DNA from: Geosiphon pyriformis
Lineage: Eukaryota > Glomeromycota > Glomeromycetes > Archaeosporales > Geosiphonaceae
Direction of reading: 5' to 3'
Length of the DNA: 64,000 bases
Assembly (NCBI GenBank): GCA_016748015.1
Contig: JAAOMT010000480.1
Coordinates: 807,428-871,427 of the forward strand
The notes beneath the pieces are model-generated. The model ran no database searches. It was not told the origin of the DNA and saw nothing but the letters and a program-made list of their open reading frames with translations. Positions 24,742 to 35,370 of this stretch are shown here, piece by piece. Both the position numbers and the translations under genes were made by a program. Each line of letters opens with the position of its first letter. The stretch's first letter is position 1.

Positions 24742-25467
24742 CTATGCACCTATATGAACAGAAACCGCATTTAAAGCACCTGAAACAAACAAACTAAATT
24801 TGCACAAACCAAACTTAATGCCCAATGCATCATCAATACCCAACAATCTGACAACCCCAGCCAAATACAGGGAAGACAGACCAGAAATAGAAACTGGCAC
24901 AGAACCGTCTCGAGGAATTAACCCATGCTTCTTCATAAAGGCACAATGTTTAACACGGACCAACCAAACCTCATCTCTAAAAGCTAGGTAAAAATCACGG
25001 ACAAAGTCCACAATTTTCGCACCAGCAAGTTTCAAGTCACCAAAAACAGAAACCGCCTCAAAAAACCAATCATTAAAAACAAAGCTTTTACATAGAGCAC
25101 CACAAACTGAGGTGTCAAGAATACACGAAGAAAGAGTTTGCAGCACGCAAAAAGAAGGGCCACGAAGGCCAGAAATGTTTTTCCATTTAACCACAAATTC
25201 ACCAAGCAACCGATCATGATTAGCAAAGTCAGAATCACAAGAAAAAACATGGTCTGAGACCTCCACACTTCCACAAAACAAGCAAACCACACTAGGGTAA
25301 CTCCTATCATAAAGGCGTTTGCAAACGGCCACAGGCAGTCTATGATGCAAAGCTTTCATAAAATATGTGCACAAGCCAGCGGTCCAAATACTGGTGAAGC
25401 CAGCAGCCATGTGTGAATCGGGATGCCAGATAGAAGAGGACCTGCGCCAATCAATATCTGTGAGCAA
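24742..25467 (-). pseudogene. LINE E ORF2 C-terminal domain (zinc-binding)
   Basis: Open for 241 codons, the longest uninterrupted frame of the window. It starts in the linker after RNase H (WHPDSHMAAGFTSIWTAG), then KALHHRLPVAVCKRLYDRSY, and then the zinc-binding motif CLFCGSVEVSDHVFSC (C-x2-C-x7-H-x3-C) characteristic of the zinc-binding domain following LINE RT/RNase H. It ends with the family C-terminus. As a 5'-truncated fragment it has no start of its own, so the apparent Met start is internal. The stop is where the other LINE copies also stop, just before the 3' tail. Confidence 0.85.
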
Positions 25468-26119
25468 TTCACCAGTGACAACCCTATTACCTGAACTGAA
25501 ACTTCAACGCAAACGATGAATAGACCGATAAATGTCATGCACAAAATGCCTAGAATTACCCAAAACTGGACTACCACCAGCCAGGATAAACCGCTCATCC
25601 AGCTGGAAGGGGAAAAACAAAATCAAAAAGAGCCGCACGGCCAGCCAGATCATTAGCCCAGTCATTACCTACAATACTAGAATGTTCTTTAATCTTACAC
25701 CAGCTGACATCCAACCTCTTAGCATGAACAAGACCAGCAATATGACAGTGCTCTACTCAACAACTATTCCAAAAATCCGGATGCACAAAACCCAATTCCA
25801 ACCTGCAAGCATTCAACGTGGTCTGACTATCTGAAAATAAGCTAACTTTGCTAACCGCAGGAACACACTCGAGAGCAAGTGCAATAGCTTGCAATTCCAC
25901 CAAAGTAGATGACAACAAACCCGAAACCTTAATACTTAAACCCATATTAATATCATCAAAGAAAACTGCCACACCTGATTTGACATTGAGAGTGCTCAAA
26001 CCAGCCAAAGATCTATTGGTATAGACCAAAAGGCTATCAGCACCCAATCCCAACAAACAATTACAAACCAAATCAAAATTAGTAAATTCTAAGACACTAG
26101 GAGCAGAAGAAATGTCCAC
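25468..26119 (-). pseudogene. LINE E ORF2 RNase H domain
   Basis: The frame at 25757-26119 holds the start of RNase H. LLVYTNRSLAGL corresponds to the usual YTDGSL, so the first catalytic Asp is Asn and the Gly is Arg. ELQAIALALECV keeps the catalytic Glu, and LFSDSQTTL keeps the second Asp. After a TGA near 25757 the domain continues (KIKEHSSIVGNDWANDLA, last Asp kept). A further stop and a frameshift precede the C-terminal domain. The two lost residues are both G-to-A changes. Confidence 0.82.
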
Positions 26120-26769
26120 TTATAATTTTTGAAAATAAAAAAAATTTAGTTTTAAAAAAATTTATTATTTTAAAGCTTTTATTAATTTCTAAATTACAAA
26201 AAAAGCAAAAAAATATTTTTGATTTTTTACTTAGTATTATTTAACAAAATTTAATATATATATATTATTAAAAATTATTATTATAAATTAACTAATTATT
26301 AATAAAAATATTTAATATAATATAATAATACAAATCTATAAACAATAATTAAAAAAATATAATATAATAATATACAAAAATACAAAAACATATCTAATAT
26401 TATAAAATCATTTAAAAAATAATTTAAAAAACATTTGTTAATAAACAAATAATACAATAGTTTATACAATTTATTATAATACTATTTTATAATTTAGCAA
26501 TTTTTTTTTCTAATATTTTGGTAAACTAAAAATACATTTGTTAAATTACAAGTTATTTTTGTAAACTATTAATTATTTTGGTAAACTGTTAAATATTTTA
26601 TTAAATTTTTAAATATTTTGAGTTATTAATTAAATAATAATTTGAGTAATTTAATAAAATAATAAATAATAATAATTTATGTTAATTAATATTAAGAATT
26701 ATAAAGATAATTTTATGTTAATTAATAATTTAAATTTTTGCTAATAATAATAAAAAAACTAGAATTATA
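26120..26769. other. AT-rich sequence with LTR-3 fragment
   Basis: Abrupt drop in G+C at about 26120, the truncated 5' end of LINE E. The first 300 bases show nothing recognisable. The rest is a 3' piece of LTR-3, listed separately. Confidence 0.6.
26440..26750 (+). repeat. Partial LTR-3 (3' third)
   Basis: Matches LTR-3 from ACTATTTTATAATTTAGCAA through the GTAAACTATTAATTATTTTG tandem series to AAGATAATTTTATGTTAATTAA. Only the last third of the 905-bp repeat is present, heavily A+T-shifted. Confidence 0.65.
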
Positions 26770-27064
26770 ATAAAAACAGTTTAAATAACTTATTACAAAA
26801 TATGCAAACATATTTACAGAAAATAGCAGCAAATACCAAATTGAAATATTAAAAAAAATATTATAATGTGTTTTTTTGTAAAATTACAAATATGTATATA
26901 TATAATTAATATTAAAAAAAATAAAAAATAATAAAAACTGAATTATTATAATTTAAAGTATTAAAAAATTCACTTGTATTATTTATTAAATGAAACTAAT
27001 ATTTATTAGTTGAATTTTTTGAAAGAATAATTTCTGATTAAAATTATTTATATTATTACTTATT
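26770..27064 (+). repeat. Old LTR-2, left fragment (split by LINE F)
   Basis: Decayed LTR-2 sequence including one 23-bp unit (ATAGCAGCAAATACCAAATTG at about 26823), the ATGTGTTTTTTTGTAAAATTAC block, the TATATATATA region and the CTTGTATTATTTATTAAATG block. It stops at 27064 at the duplicated ATTACTTATT. The rest of the LTR continues at 30609. Internal deletions make it shorter than the intact copy. Confidence 0.8.
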
Positions 27065-27196
27065 TTTTTTTATTAACTTTTAATGAATAAGGCCCAAAAG
27101 CCACTTAGTACAATATATCAAACTAAGTAATCTAAATTAGGCACTAATCATGTACTTTCTACATGTAACCAGCCACTCAGATCAATCAAAACAATA

Positions 27197-27910
27197 CTAC
27201 AAATCTATCAGAACAAAAACCATACTATTTATACTAGAAAAAAAGCAGCAATGTTTATAAAAACCAAAGCAAACACCAACTGCCTCAGCAATTCCAAGCA
27301 ATCTAATTATTTTAGCAGAAAACATACATAACATACCATGAGTCACAGAATACACAGAACCATTAAATAAAATTAAACCATCTTTTTTCATCAAAGCCCT
27401 ATATTTAGCTCTAACCAACCAAATATTCATGTGGTAAGCAGCACCCAATTCTTGAACAAATTCAATAATAAACCTTCTCACAACCTTGGCATCACTCAGA
27501 ATGAACAAAGCTTCCTGAACCCAATCTCTGAACACAAAGCCTTTGCTTACAGCAGTATACAACATATTATCAGATGTGTACAAAGAAAGCACTTGTGAAA
27601 CACAAGATAAATGTAAGTCCAATCCAGAAACACAATGCTACTTGGCCAAATGAGACCTAAAAATGCTCTTACAAGCAACAGAGTCAAACATACAAACAAA
27701 GAAGTGGTCGGAACTTTCCACTTTACCACAGTACAGACATGAGACACTCGGATAGACTTTACTATACAAATGTTTCCATACAGCAATCAGAAGACAGTGG
27801 TGGAAAGTCTTTAAAAAATAAGAGTGCAAACCAGCCATAGATTTACTAATAAAGCCAGTTGCCATATAGGAGTTAGAGTGCCATACCAAAGCAGTACAAA
27901 ACCAGTCCAC
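27197..27910 (-). pseudogene. LINE F ORF2 C-terminal domain
   Basis: The block 27638-27910 reads VWHSNSYMATGFISKSMAG, KTFHHCLLIAVWKHLYSKVY and the zinc-binding motif CLYCGKVESSDHFFVC (C-x2-C-x7-H-x3-C, complete). The block 27197-27622 is the final C-terminal part (FVFRDWVQEALFIL, VRAKYRALMKKDGL). A stop separates them in the same frame. It is upstream of the shared 3' tail. Confidence 0.83.
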
Positions 27911-27989
27911 ATCACCAAGTAAATTATCATCAATAACATTGAAACCAGAACTAACCTCTCAATAAGCATGATTAACAGATCTGAAAATC

Positions 27990-28560
27990 TCATGAGCAAA
28001 ATAACAAACATTTCCAAACACCGCCAGCTTTAATAAATCTCTTTTTAACCAAAACAGGAAGTGCCAAAGAAGAGTTTGCAACCAGACTGGCTAACTCATC
28101 AGCATGCTCATTATCTATAATATCTGAATGTCTTTTTATTTTATGCCAAGAAACATTAAACCGCTTTCCTCTAATTAAATTAATAATGCTATGCCACTTT
28201 ATCCAGCAGCAGTTGTGGAAATCTGGAGACACCAGAGCAGATTCAGCCACACACACATCCAAGACAGTCTGACTGTCTGAATAAACCACCACTGAACTGT
28301 CAGAGGGAACACACACCAAAGCCAAAGCAATTGCCTGTAGTTCCACCATAGTCAAAGATACCAATCTACCAACCTTAGCACCAATACCCAGATCCAGATC
28401 TGAAAAATAAGCAGCAGCATCACACTTCATTTTACATCAACCTAAATTCCCTAATGATCCATCAGTATAAACACTTACAACTCCCATATTTGCAGAAGAG
28501 AGATACTGGCCCAATCTGAAGACCGCACCCGAGCTGCAAACATCCATAGTCTGTGAACTT
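27990..28560 (-). pseudogene. LINE F ORF2 RNase H domain, catalytic residues retained
   Basis: On the minus strand the domain begins VSVYTDGSLGNLG (Asp present), then has an in-frame TGA (28439-28437), and continues open at 27990-28430. There ELQAIALAL keeps the Glu, VYSDSQTVL keeps the second Asp and NEHADELA keeps the last. All four metal-binding acidic residues are therefore present, unlike in the other copies. The domain is still unusable because of the stop and the frameshift near 28000. Confidence 0.82.
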
Positions 28561-28673
28561 TCAACATGCAAATCACCAGAAATAGAAGATCAATCCAAAA
28601 AGTTGCAAACCAAAGTAAACCACCAAGGGACAGAGCCCTTCAAATCAAGTCTTTTCCAATGATAAAAGGTTTT

Positions 28674-29870
28674 CTAATCGAAAATCAAACCCTTTTTGGT
28701 GTATAAATGCTCAGTAAAAGTGACTCCAAACTTTTTGAGAGAAAAAGAAACATTATAAAACAAAGAAGCTTCTAAGATTGTAGATATTGGTGTTCCACCA
28801 AGAAAGCAGAATGCAAAAACAGAGAGATTGTCAAGAGACAGGTTATAGTCCAAAAAAATCCTAATGACACCTGCCAAAAAATTATTGACTGGACTAATAT
28901 GCAACTTAATCAGATGACATAGAGGGTAAAAAGATGACCAACCCAAAACCTAAAGATCCAGAGACCTATAATTGAACAAACGACCAAGAACACTACCAGC
29001 ATTTGAGAAACACAACACAGAAGCCACCTTGCACTCAGTCTGCAACTGCTCAAAAGACTTCAAATCATACAAAAAAGGATGGTAAAGAGTCTTATTAGGA
29101 AAGTCTCTCAGAAGACCAGCCTTAAGTCTTAACTCTCTCCTAATTAACATATTCTACTTTGTATACACATTCCTAGAAACAAAGCTGAACTGAGTTCTAT
29201 AATTGACAATGGATTGTAATACAGCTGACACTAGATAAAGAAACTGTTTGTCCAAAATAGCTTTCTTAAAAACCAAATTGACAAAAAACCTGACGTCTGT
29301 ATGCATTTTAGCCAAACTGGGTTTGGATAAACCCTCAGATAACAAATAAATGCCAAGATACTGATGAGACTTCTTCCTGTGAGCGATTGAAATTAGCAGA
29401 CCACTAATTAACAATGATGTATTACCAACCTTCTGATTAATAGGAATGGCTACAGTTTTCTTATTATTAATAGAAATGTTATTTACTAAAAAATTCACTT
29501 GCTGTGTTCAAGATATACTGAGTGGCAGCCTAACTGCTACCCACCAAGATAGTATTATCTACTAATACACTAGCAGCCAGAAACAAAATCAAACTGTCTT
29601 GGCCTTTTATCCTACTTGTTTTAGCTACAAATTTAGTATCAATTTGGTATTTACACAAACTTGCCTGTCTCTTGATCTTACACAAAAGGAGGTCATAAAA
29701 GATTCTCTACAGCAAAAGAGAGAAAATCTTACTCTGATCAAGACCATCATGCACCCGATACCTATTAGTTAGACTGAAATTAGTCATAACTCAATTAACA
29801 TGATTATTGTGAATAGAACCAAAAAATTTAATAAAATGCCCACACATTTTGATCCAAACCAAACTATTAT
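28674..29870 (-). pseudogene. LINE F ORF2, RT motif C to post-RT linker
   Basis: Three adjacent open blocks in one frame (29154-29498, 28950-29150, 28674-28946) cover SINNKKTVAIPINQKV, SIAHRKKSHQYLGIYLLSEG, KQFLYLVSAVLQS and HISPVNNFLAGVIRIF. Motif C lies just upstream (about 29530-29570) as LVDNT, where the second Asp of the usual FVDDT is Asn. A frameshift separates this from the upstream RT block. Confidence 0.8.
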
Positions 29871-29880
29871 GCAAGTGATG

Positions 29881-30606
29881 TCAACCCACAAAGTCATAGG
29901 CTTTATGCATATTTTGTAGCACAAGCCAAAGTTCACAATCCTTCTTCAAAGCATCTTTAACAACTGAACCAATGGCAAAAATAGGAGACTGAGTAGTAGT
30001 GCCCTTAAGTACAGAAAAATTGTTTCCATGAAGTACGTTAAATAGACTATACACTGACAAAATTCTGTTAAACAACAACTTAGAAAAAATCTTACAAGCA
30101 GTCTCAATTAAAGTATTCAGTTTAGTATTTGTTAAGACACCCTCCCACTCATAGGGCTTAGAAATCATTGACACCCAAGCTTCCTTCTAACAATAGGAAA
30201 CTGACTCACATACCAAACAAATGTTTAAAAGATTCAGAAACAAGCCTAACACAGAACTATCACAATGCTTCCAAAGTTTATTTGAAATGCCAGACAAGCC
30301 AGCAGCTTTACCATCTGGTAAATCCTTAATCACACATGTCAAGTCATCCAAACTGATAGCATTCATTACACCAGAAAAAGCATTATTGTTGACATAATCC
30401 AATAACAGATATTGATGTTGCCACAAATCAGGAACACTTTTTAGCACAGCCCTCTTCCTCATCCAGCCCTCCATTATACTATCTACCTTATTCTTAATAT
30501 CTACTGGGTCTAAAATCAAACCACCATTAGAAACCAAATGATTCAACACCACTTTGCAGAATGAATGTTCCAAAACACTACGGATTGTGTGGCCTTTGTT
30601 GACCAC
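29881..30606 (-). pseudogene. LINE F ORF2, start of RT
   Basis: Two in-frame open blocks. 30187-30606 contains GHTIRSVLEHSFCKVVLNHL and LPDGKAAGLSGISNKLW. 29881-30174 contains KPYEWEGVLTNTKLNTLIET, NFSVLKGTTTQSPIFAIGSV and motif A as LVLQNMHKAYDFV (first Asp of LQDM changed to Asn, second Asp kept). The 5' side ends at the insertion boundary, so the endonuclease was never present in this copy. Confidence 0.83.
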
Positions 30607-30608
30607 AA

Positions 30609-30950
30609 ATTACTTATTAATAAAAGTTTTATTATAAAAATTAAAAAAAATACTAAAAACTATTAATATTCTGTATTTTTAAATTAGAAAAACACATTAA
30701 ACAATTACAAAAATAATTTTAGAAAAGATTTTAAACAGCAGGTAATTTCAATTCAGTCTTTAAAAAAATATATATAAATACATATAATAATTAAAAATTA
30801 AGAAATAACTTATATTACAACATTAAAAAAAAGTCTTTAATATAATAGTAATATTATTAAACAAATAGAATTGAGAAATTTACAAAAAGTTAATTGCAAT
30901 TAAAACGAAATATTAGCAATTAAAATAACCAAGAAAACTACTTCATAATA
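30609..30950 (+). repeat. Old LTR-2, right fragment
   Basis: Resumes at ATTACTTATTAATAAAAG and follows LTR-2 to its end: TTCTGTATTTTTAAATTAG, AACACATTAAACAATTAC, CTTATATTACAACATTAAAA, and the terminal ACTACTTCATAATA (CCATCCCATAACA in the intact copy). Together with 26770-27064 it makes one LTR. No clear TSD for the LTR itself. Confidence 0.82.
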
Positions 30951-31400
30951 TTTAGTAAATTTTATAAAGAAAAGAAATTAAAAATAATAATAATTAACAA
31001 TAATTTATTGCTAAAAAGAAGAAAAACCAAAGTAGTAACAAAAATTCTTAATCTTATTATTGTTAAATTTTGTTATGTCTTTTATTTACAATATTAAAGT
31101 AATTTTGAATTACCAAAAGAATATTATTTAGTTAAAAATGGTTTTACTTATTATATTAATACCAAAATAAATTATTATATAGAAAAAAAAATCACATAAT
31201 ATAAAACATTAATTATATAAAAAATTATTTTAACTTATTATAAAAATTACAATAATAGTAGTTATAATTATTGTTTAAATTTTTTGTAAAATTGAATAAT
31301 ATGTTAACAAAAATTACCCAATATTCACAAAGAACACATTTATAATCCAAAAATTAATTAAAAAAAAATCAGCAAAAATTTAAAACACTTATCTAAATAC
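30951..31400. other. AT-rich spacer, nothing recognised
   Basis: About 450 bases of A+T-rich DNA with no readable frame between the old LTR-2 and Gypsy-1. Its last four bases (ATAC) may be the target site of Gypsy-1. Confidence 0.6.
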
Positions 31401-31475
31401 TGTTACTCATAAAATATAGGAAGTATATTAGCATATAAATTAGCCAATCAGAAGTAGTTGTAGTAGATGTGGAAT

Positions 31476-31636
31476 TCCAAAATTCTTCTCAAGAAGAATT
31501 GCAAAATTTTAGGAATTTTAGGATTCTTATATGAGGAATTGCAGGATTCCAGAATTTCAGAATTCATCCCAAAAAATTGCAGGATTCCAAAAATTCTAGG
31601 ATTCTTAGTGTAAAGAATTAAGAAATTGAGAAATCT
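31476..31636 (+). repeat. U3 tandem repeats of LTR-1
   Basis: Three to four imperfect units of about 40 bp, each with GAATTGCA(G/A)GATTCC-type sequence followed by GAATTC and ATTCTT. The 3' LTR has the same array at about 40618-40780. It lies just upstream of the TATA sequence, so it may act as a promoter-proximal element. Confidence 0.75.
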
Positions 31637-31642
31637 CAATTA

Positions 31643-31659
31643 TGTATATATAGCAGTAG
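31643..31659 (+). promoter_or_regulatory. Putative LTR-1 TATA box
   Basis: TGTATATATAGCAGTAG, about 240 bp into the LTR, directly after the tandem repeats. The same string is at 40787-40803 in the 3' LTR, and a close relative is in LTR-2. Core promoter function is inferred from position. Confidence 0.55.
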
Positions 31660-32254
31660 CATTAGAAGAAAAAAAGCCAAACCTCTCAGTTTAGATTTAA
31701 TCTAAGCAATCTTTTACATCACAATTATCAATAAATAATTATTTAATATCTCAAATTTACTCTCTACTATTAACACTTTATGTTGATAACAATCGGTACT
31801 TAACCATACTGGAACAATAGCTCTTAATTATGGCTATTGACAGAATACTAACATTTATTGCCTTGACTTATTTTCTTTTATTTTTTTTTATTTTTGTTAT
31901 TTTTTTGTTTTACTAATTGATTGGAGATTAAGCACTGAATTATTAATATCAAGGATAGTCTGATAAAAGACTCCAAAGGAAGAGTATAGAAATTGAGAAT
32001 TTAAGAATAGCTTACCAGAAGGGCATCTTTGCCAGATTACCAGTCACCATACTGAGAAAAAAATTCAATAGAATTGTGACTCTAGAAGGCTACTAAGAAG
32101 ACAACCATTGAATCTCTGTCTATTATACAAAGAACTCCACAACAAAATCTTCAGATCAACAAAACCTTCAAAAACTAACATCATCATGTTAATTGAGCAC
32201 CAAGTTATGAGTTTGTTATTTGATTTGAGACTCCAAATAATTACTTGTAACATT

Positions 32255-32272
32255 TGGTGCTCCCTGTAAAGT
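32255..32272 (+). other. Gypsy-1 primer-binding site
   Basis: TGGTGCTCCCTGTAAAG begins two bases after the 5' LTR end. TGG pairs with the CCA end of a tRNA, as expected for minus-strand priming. I cannot say which tRNA from sequence alone. The decayed Gypsy-5 has the mutated counterpart TAGTGCTTGTTATAAG at 60590. Confidence 0.7.
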
Positions 32273-32311
32273 ATAATCTTATAGAGAACCAGCACCAACA
32301 ACAATCATCCA

Positions 32312-33060
32312 AAAGTGGCAGAATTAGAAATCATAAGAGCAAACCATTTAGGATTTGCCAAATTCTTGTTTCAATAGTACAGTCAACAGTTAAGATTAAA
32401 CAATAACCATTTCCCAGCAAAATCAGCCTTCAACTTTTATGTCAACAATAAAATCACAGACTGCTTAAGAGAAACAGTTAATATTGAATTCACAAGAGAA
32501 AATTTCTATACAGAATTGTTTTAACATACTAGCTTACCAAGAAACTACAGTTTTGCACCAATTATTAGGGAAATCAATCAAACTATTAAAAGGTACACCC
32601 AACAACAATTCCCATTCACCTATGCAGACAAAGACAAAGAAAGATTACAAACACCAGTGGTAACACCCAAAAAGATACAATCATTCACTAGGAAGAAAAC
32701 CAAAGTTGAATCACCAACCAATCCATCATACCATTACACACCAAAAAGTACCATCAATATTTCCTCAGTAGATACATTCACATCAAATGCAACATCAACC
32801 TTTAGACAATTCTCATTTCAAAGTAAACAAAGAAGAGCAGAGTTATTAGGACCATATGGTAAATATTTTGAAGGATTAAAATTGCAATCACCAATGCCAT
32901 CAGGATTTCAATCACTGATACCTCAACCAGATTTTAGAACTGCAAGTTTGTGAAAAGTAATGGAATCAAAAGAAGAAGAAAGTGAGGATCAGGAATTTAT
33001 TTATCAAAACCCAATCCTAGAAAACCTGAAAGTTGAAATCCTGAATGTTTAACTCCAAAA
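32312..33060 (+). pseudogene. Gypsy-1 gag N-terminal part
   Basis: One frame can be followed from about 32312. It begins AELEIIRANHLGFAKFLFQ, followed by a TAG where Gln is likely, and contains KSAFNFYVNNKITDCLRE, SLPRNYSFAPIIREI and YTQQQFPFTYADKDKERLQ. It is then open at 32657-32953 (SPTNPSYHYTPKSTINIS, AELLGPYGKYFEGLKLQSP). The 32657 start is a GTG and is internal to this longer frame. The protein is polar and Pro/Ser-rich. I do not recognise a fold, but the same sequence, more decayed, follows the LTR of Gypsy-5. The gag core is in another frame from about 33060. Confidence 0.7.
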
Positions 33061-34080
33061 AATCTGATTTTTAAAAGTCTGAAAGTTGAAACTCCAAATA
33101 TTCAACTACTGTAAAATCAGAACAATTCAAACCCTAATTTAATTGCTTAACCAAACTTATCTTTAGTAATCGTGATTGATTAGCCAATACAACAACCACA
33201 ACAACCACTTCAGCAACCTATTCAACAACAATTTCAACCACTACCACCACAACAACAACAGCAAATGGCATACACACCAATTGCAAAACTTGAAAAATTC
33301 ACTGGTGAAGAGGATGACACCCAAGTGTGGCTAAATAACATAGAAAAAGCCATCACAGCCAATGGTTGGGATGATGCCAAAGCCATATAAGCTATCCTCT
33401 ATTTTTTACAAGATACTACTAATTTATGGTATTAAAGCTTAGCCAACAAATCTCAGAATTTCAATGCATTCAAGCTTGCATTTTTACAATACTTCAGCAA
33501 TAATAATAGTATTAATCATCTAGCAAATATCTTCACTATCATCAAACAAGGAAAAAATGAAGCAGTTACTACTTACCTAAGACACTTTTATAAGAATCTG
33601 CACCAAATTTAGGCAATTCAAGCCAATTATTTCACAGTGCCACAAATCCTAAACCAATTTATTAGAGGCCTGTGCAGTAGCATCCTCCAATATGTATGTC
33701 CAATGCATCTAGCAGACCTTCAAACTGCAGTTATGAATGCCAAAGATTTTAAAACAGCTAAACTTGAAACCAACTATGCCCAAGCTGTAAATTTAGTAAT
33801 GAATGGATCATCTGACTTGGATTCCAAATTGAAGCAATTCAGTGAATCAATCAATCAGAAATTAGAGAGGTACTTAGTTAACAACAATCAGGCAATTTAT
33901 CAATCTTTTTAATGATACAATAACCAAAGAAACTTTAATCACATCCAAAATCAACTGCATTCTGCTTTGTTGACCAATTACTAATGGTAACAGGAAATGT
34001 GTGTATGTCACTATTGTGATAAACAAAAACATTTGCAATAGGAATGTTGAAAAAAGATAAGTGATTTAAGATTAGTTAAT
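33061..34080 (+). pseudogene. Gypsy-1 gag core and CCHC zinc knuckle
   Basis: A Gln/Pro-rich linker (33181-33265) leads into a retrotransposon gag domain. The domain reads AKLEKFTGEEDDTQVWLNNI, ANGWDDAKAI, AFLQYFSNNNSINHLANIF and, from 33637, ILNQFIRGLCSSILQYVCP and SKLKQFSESINQKLERYL. A zinc knuckle follows at 34006-34047: Cys34006, Cys34015, His34030, Cys34045 with exact C-x2-C-x4-H-x4-C spacing (one spacer codon is a TAG). Stops at 33388, 33436 and 33610 all replace expected Gln (CAA to TAA or CAG to TAG). Gag forms the particle and the knuckle binds element RNA. Confidence 0.88.
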
Positions 34081-34392
34081 CAGTATAGAAGCTCTGATTG
34101 CCGACTTCAAACTCAGAATTACATCAGTAATTAATCACCAAAACAATACCAATATCAATTATATTACTCTCCAGTGACACAACTAATGTATTAAACCCCA
34201 ATAATGCAGCAATTATACTCATTTTCAGTATATCAGTTTCTAGCATCAATCTATCAACTGACAGCACCTATAATCTATTAACCACCACAGCCACAAGTAA
34301 TCTATCAGACACCAGCAATCTTAACCCCAAACTCAGCTCAGATGACATCAGGAAACTCTAGGTCCAAAGTTATTCAAAACTGAAGATTAGCA

Positions 34393-35370
34393 ATGGTTGT
34401 TCACCAACCAATTCCCAGCTTCTTAAACCAGCTATTGGGATCATGCCAGCGGAGTTTAGGAACTGGGTATACCCAACACCTGAGTTTTCAGAACTATTTA
34501 AGTCTTTTAGTAATTTCAGAAGATGTCTTATCTAACAACACAGAACTCAACCAAAAACAACCACTCACCAGCAACATACCTTCAGCCATCATCACCAATG
34601 ACAAATCACTTACAGCTATCTTTCTGTTCAAACTTGAGGAATCGACATCTACACCTTTGTTTAGTAAAGCCACACTTGAGGAAAAACCAATTACTGTCAT
34701 GTATACTGATGCCAAAGTTGATGGCTATTTTATCAAATCCATTCTTGATAGTGGATCAGCAAACAGCATTATTACAAGACAATTTATGGACCAATTAAAT
34801 TGCTGAGTTGATTGTGCTGCCAGTGCCAGAATAATAATGGCTAATGGAGAAACCAAAACCCCTATTGGTAAGATTGATAATTTCTCATTTGAAGTCAATG
34901 GTATTATAACATCAATCAAGGTTTTGGTAATGGAAGCTACATAGTACCAAGCACTAGTTGGTAATGACTGGTTAGTCAAAACCAATACTGTGCTCAACTG
35001 GAACACACAAAAACTACAGCTCAGTTAGAATGAATAATATATGAGAGTACTGACTACATGCAGCCACTTCAAACCAAATAGTACCACATTAACACTACTA
35101 ATCAAATTTAAGAAAGAAGAAAAGAAACCCACCTGAGAAGCTTATCAAGTTTTCTGGGTCAACACTAAATACAATAAGCTACCACCAGTATTTTCTTGGA
35201 ATAACAAAGAGAAAGAAAAGAAAGAAGACACACCAGAAAAAGATACTACTATAGAGGAAATAACTAGTGGCTGAGAAAGAGAGTACTTACATAAGCTGAT
35301 AAAGAAGCCACCATATATACCCCTTAAATGCAAGGACTGTAAAAAAAACTTTCTTTCATGGGAGCTTGGA
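34393..35370 (+). pseudogene. Gypsy-1 aspartic protease region
   Basis: The open block 34393-34806 ends in the protease active-site motif FIKSILDSGSANSIIT (Asp-Ser-Gly at about 34748). After a TGA in place of a coding codon the domain continues with RIIMANGETKTPIG, VNGIITSIKVLVMEA and the C-terminal LVGNDWLVK block. The following part to 35370 is Lys/Glu-rich (KEKEKKEDTPEKD) with TGA codons at expected Trp positions. The catalytic Asp is preserved. The protease would process Gag-Pol. Confidence 0.85.

Larger units (their letters stand above)
24607..26119 (-). mobile_element. LINE E: 5'-truncated, well-preserved LINE fragment
   Basis: Ends with a T-run on the plus strand (24607-24620), i.e. 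a poly(A) tail, then the shared 3' tail (about 24640-24740, including TACATGTGACTAGCC), then the ORF2 C-terminus and RNase H up to about 26119. Everything upstream of RNase H is missing. Composition is near normal and CpG is common, in sharp contrast to the sequence beyond 26120. It sits immediately 5' of LINE C in the same orientation. Confidence 0.85.
27065..30608 (-). mobile_element. LINE F: 5'-truncated LINE inserted in an LTR, 10-bp TSD
   Basis: LINE on the minus strand with a T-run at its left edge, the family 3' tail (about 27090-27190) and ORF2 from the pre-RT region to the C-terminus. It is flanked by ATTACTTATT on both sides (27055-27064 and 30609-30618), a 10-bp target-site duplication. 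The two flanks are halves of one LTR-2. Its 5' end falls before RT (VNKGHTIRSVLEHSF), equivalent to about 54060 in LINE D. It is far less decayed than the LTR it entered. Confidence 0.92.
31401..32252 (+). repeat. Gypsy-1 5' LTR (LTR-1)
   Basis: From TGTTACTCATAAAATATAGG to CTTGTAACA. The start is fixed by comparison with the 3' LTR, where the flanking sequences diverge. U3 carries roughly 40-bp repeats built on GAATTGCAGGATTCC/GAATTCC (31476-31636), followed by a TATA sequence. The second half holds an A/T homopolymer block and the GAGATTAAGCACTGAATTATT region. LTR-1 also occurs in minus orientation at 1252 and 42625. Confidence 0.93.
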
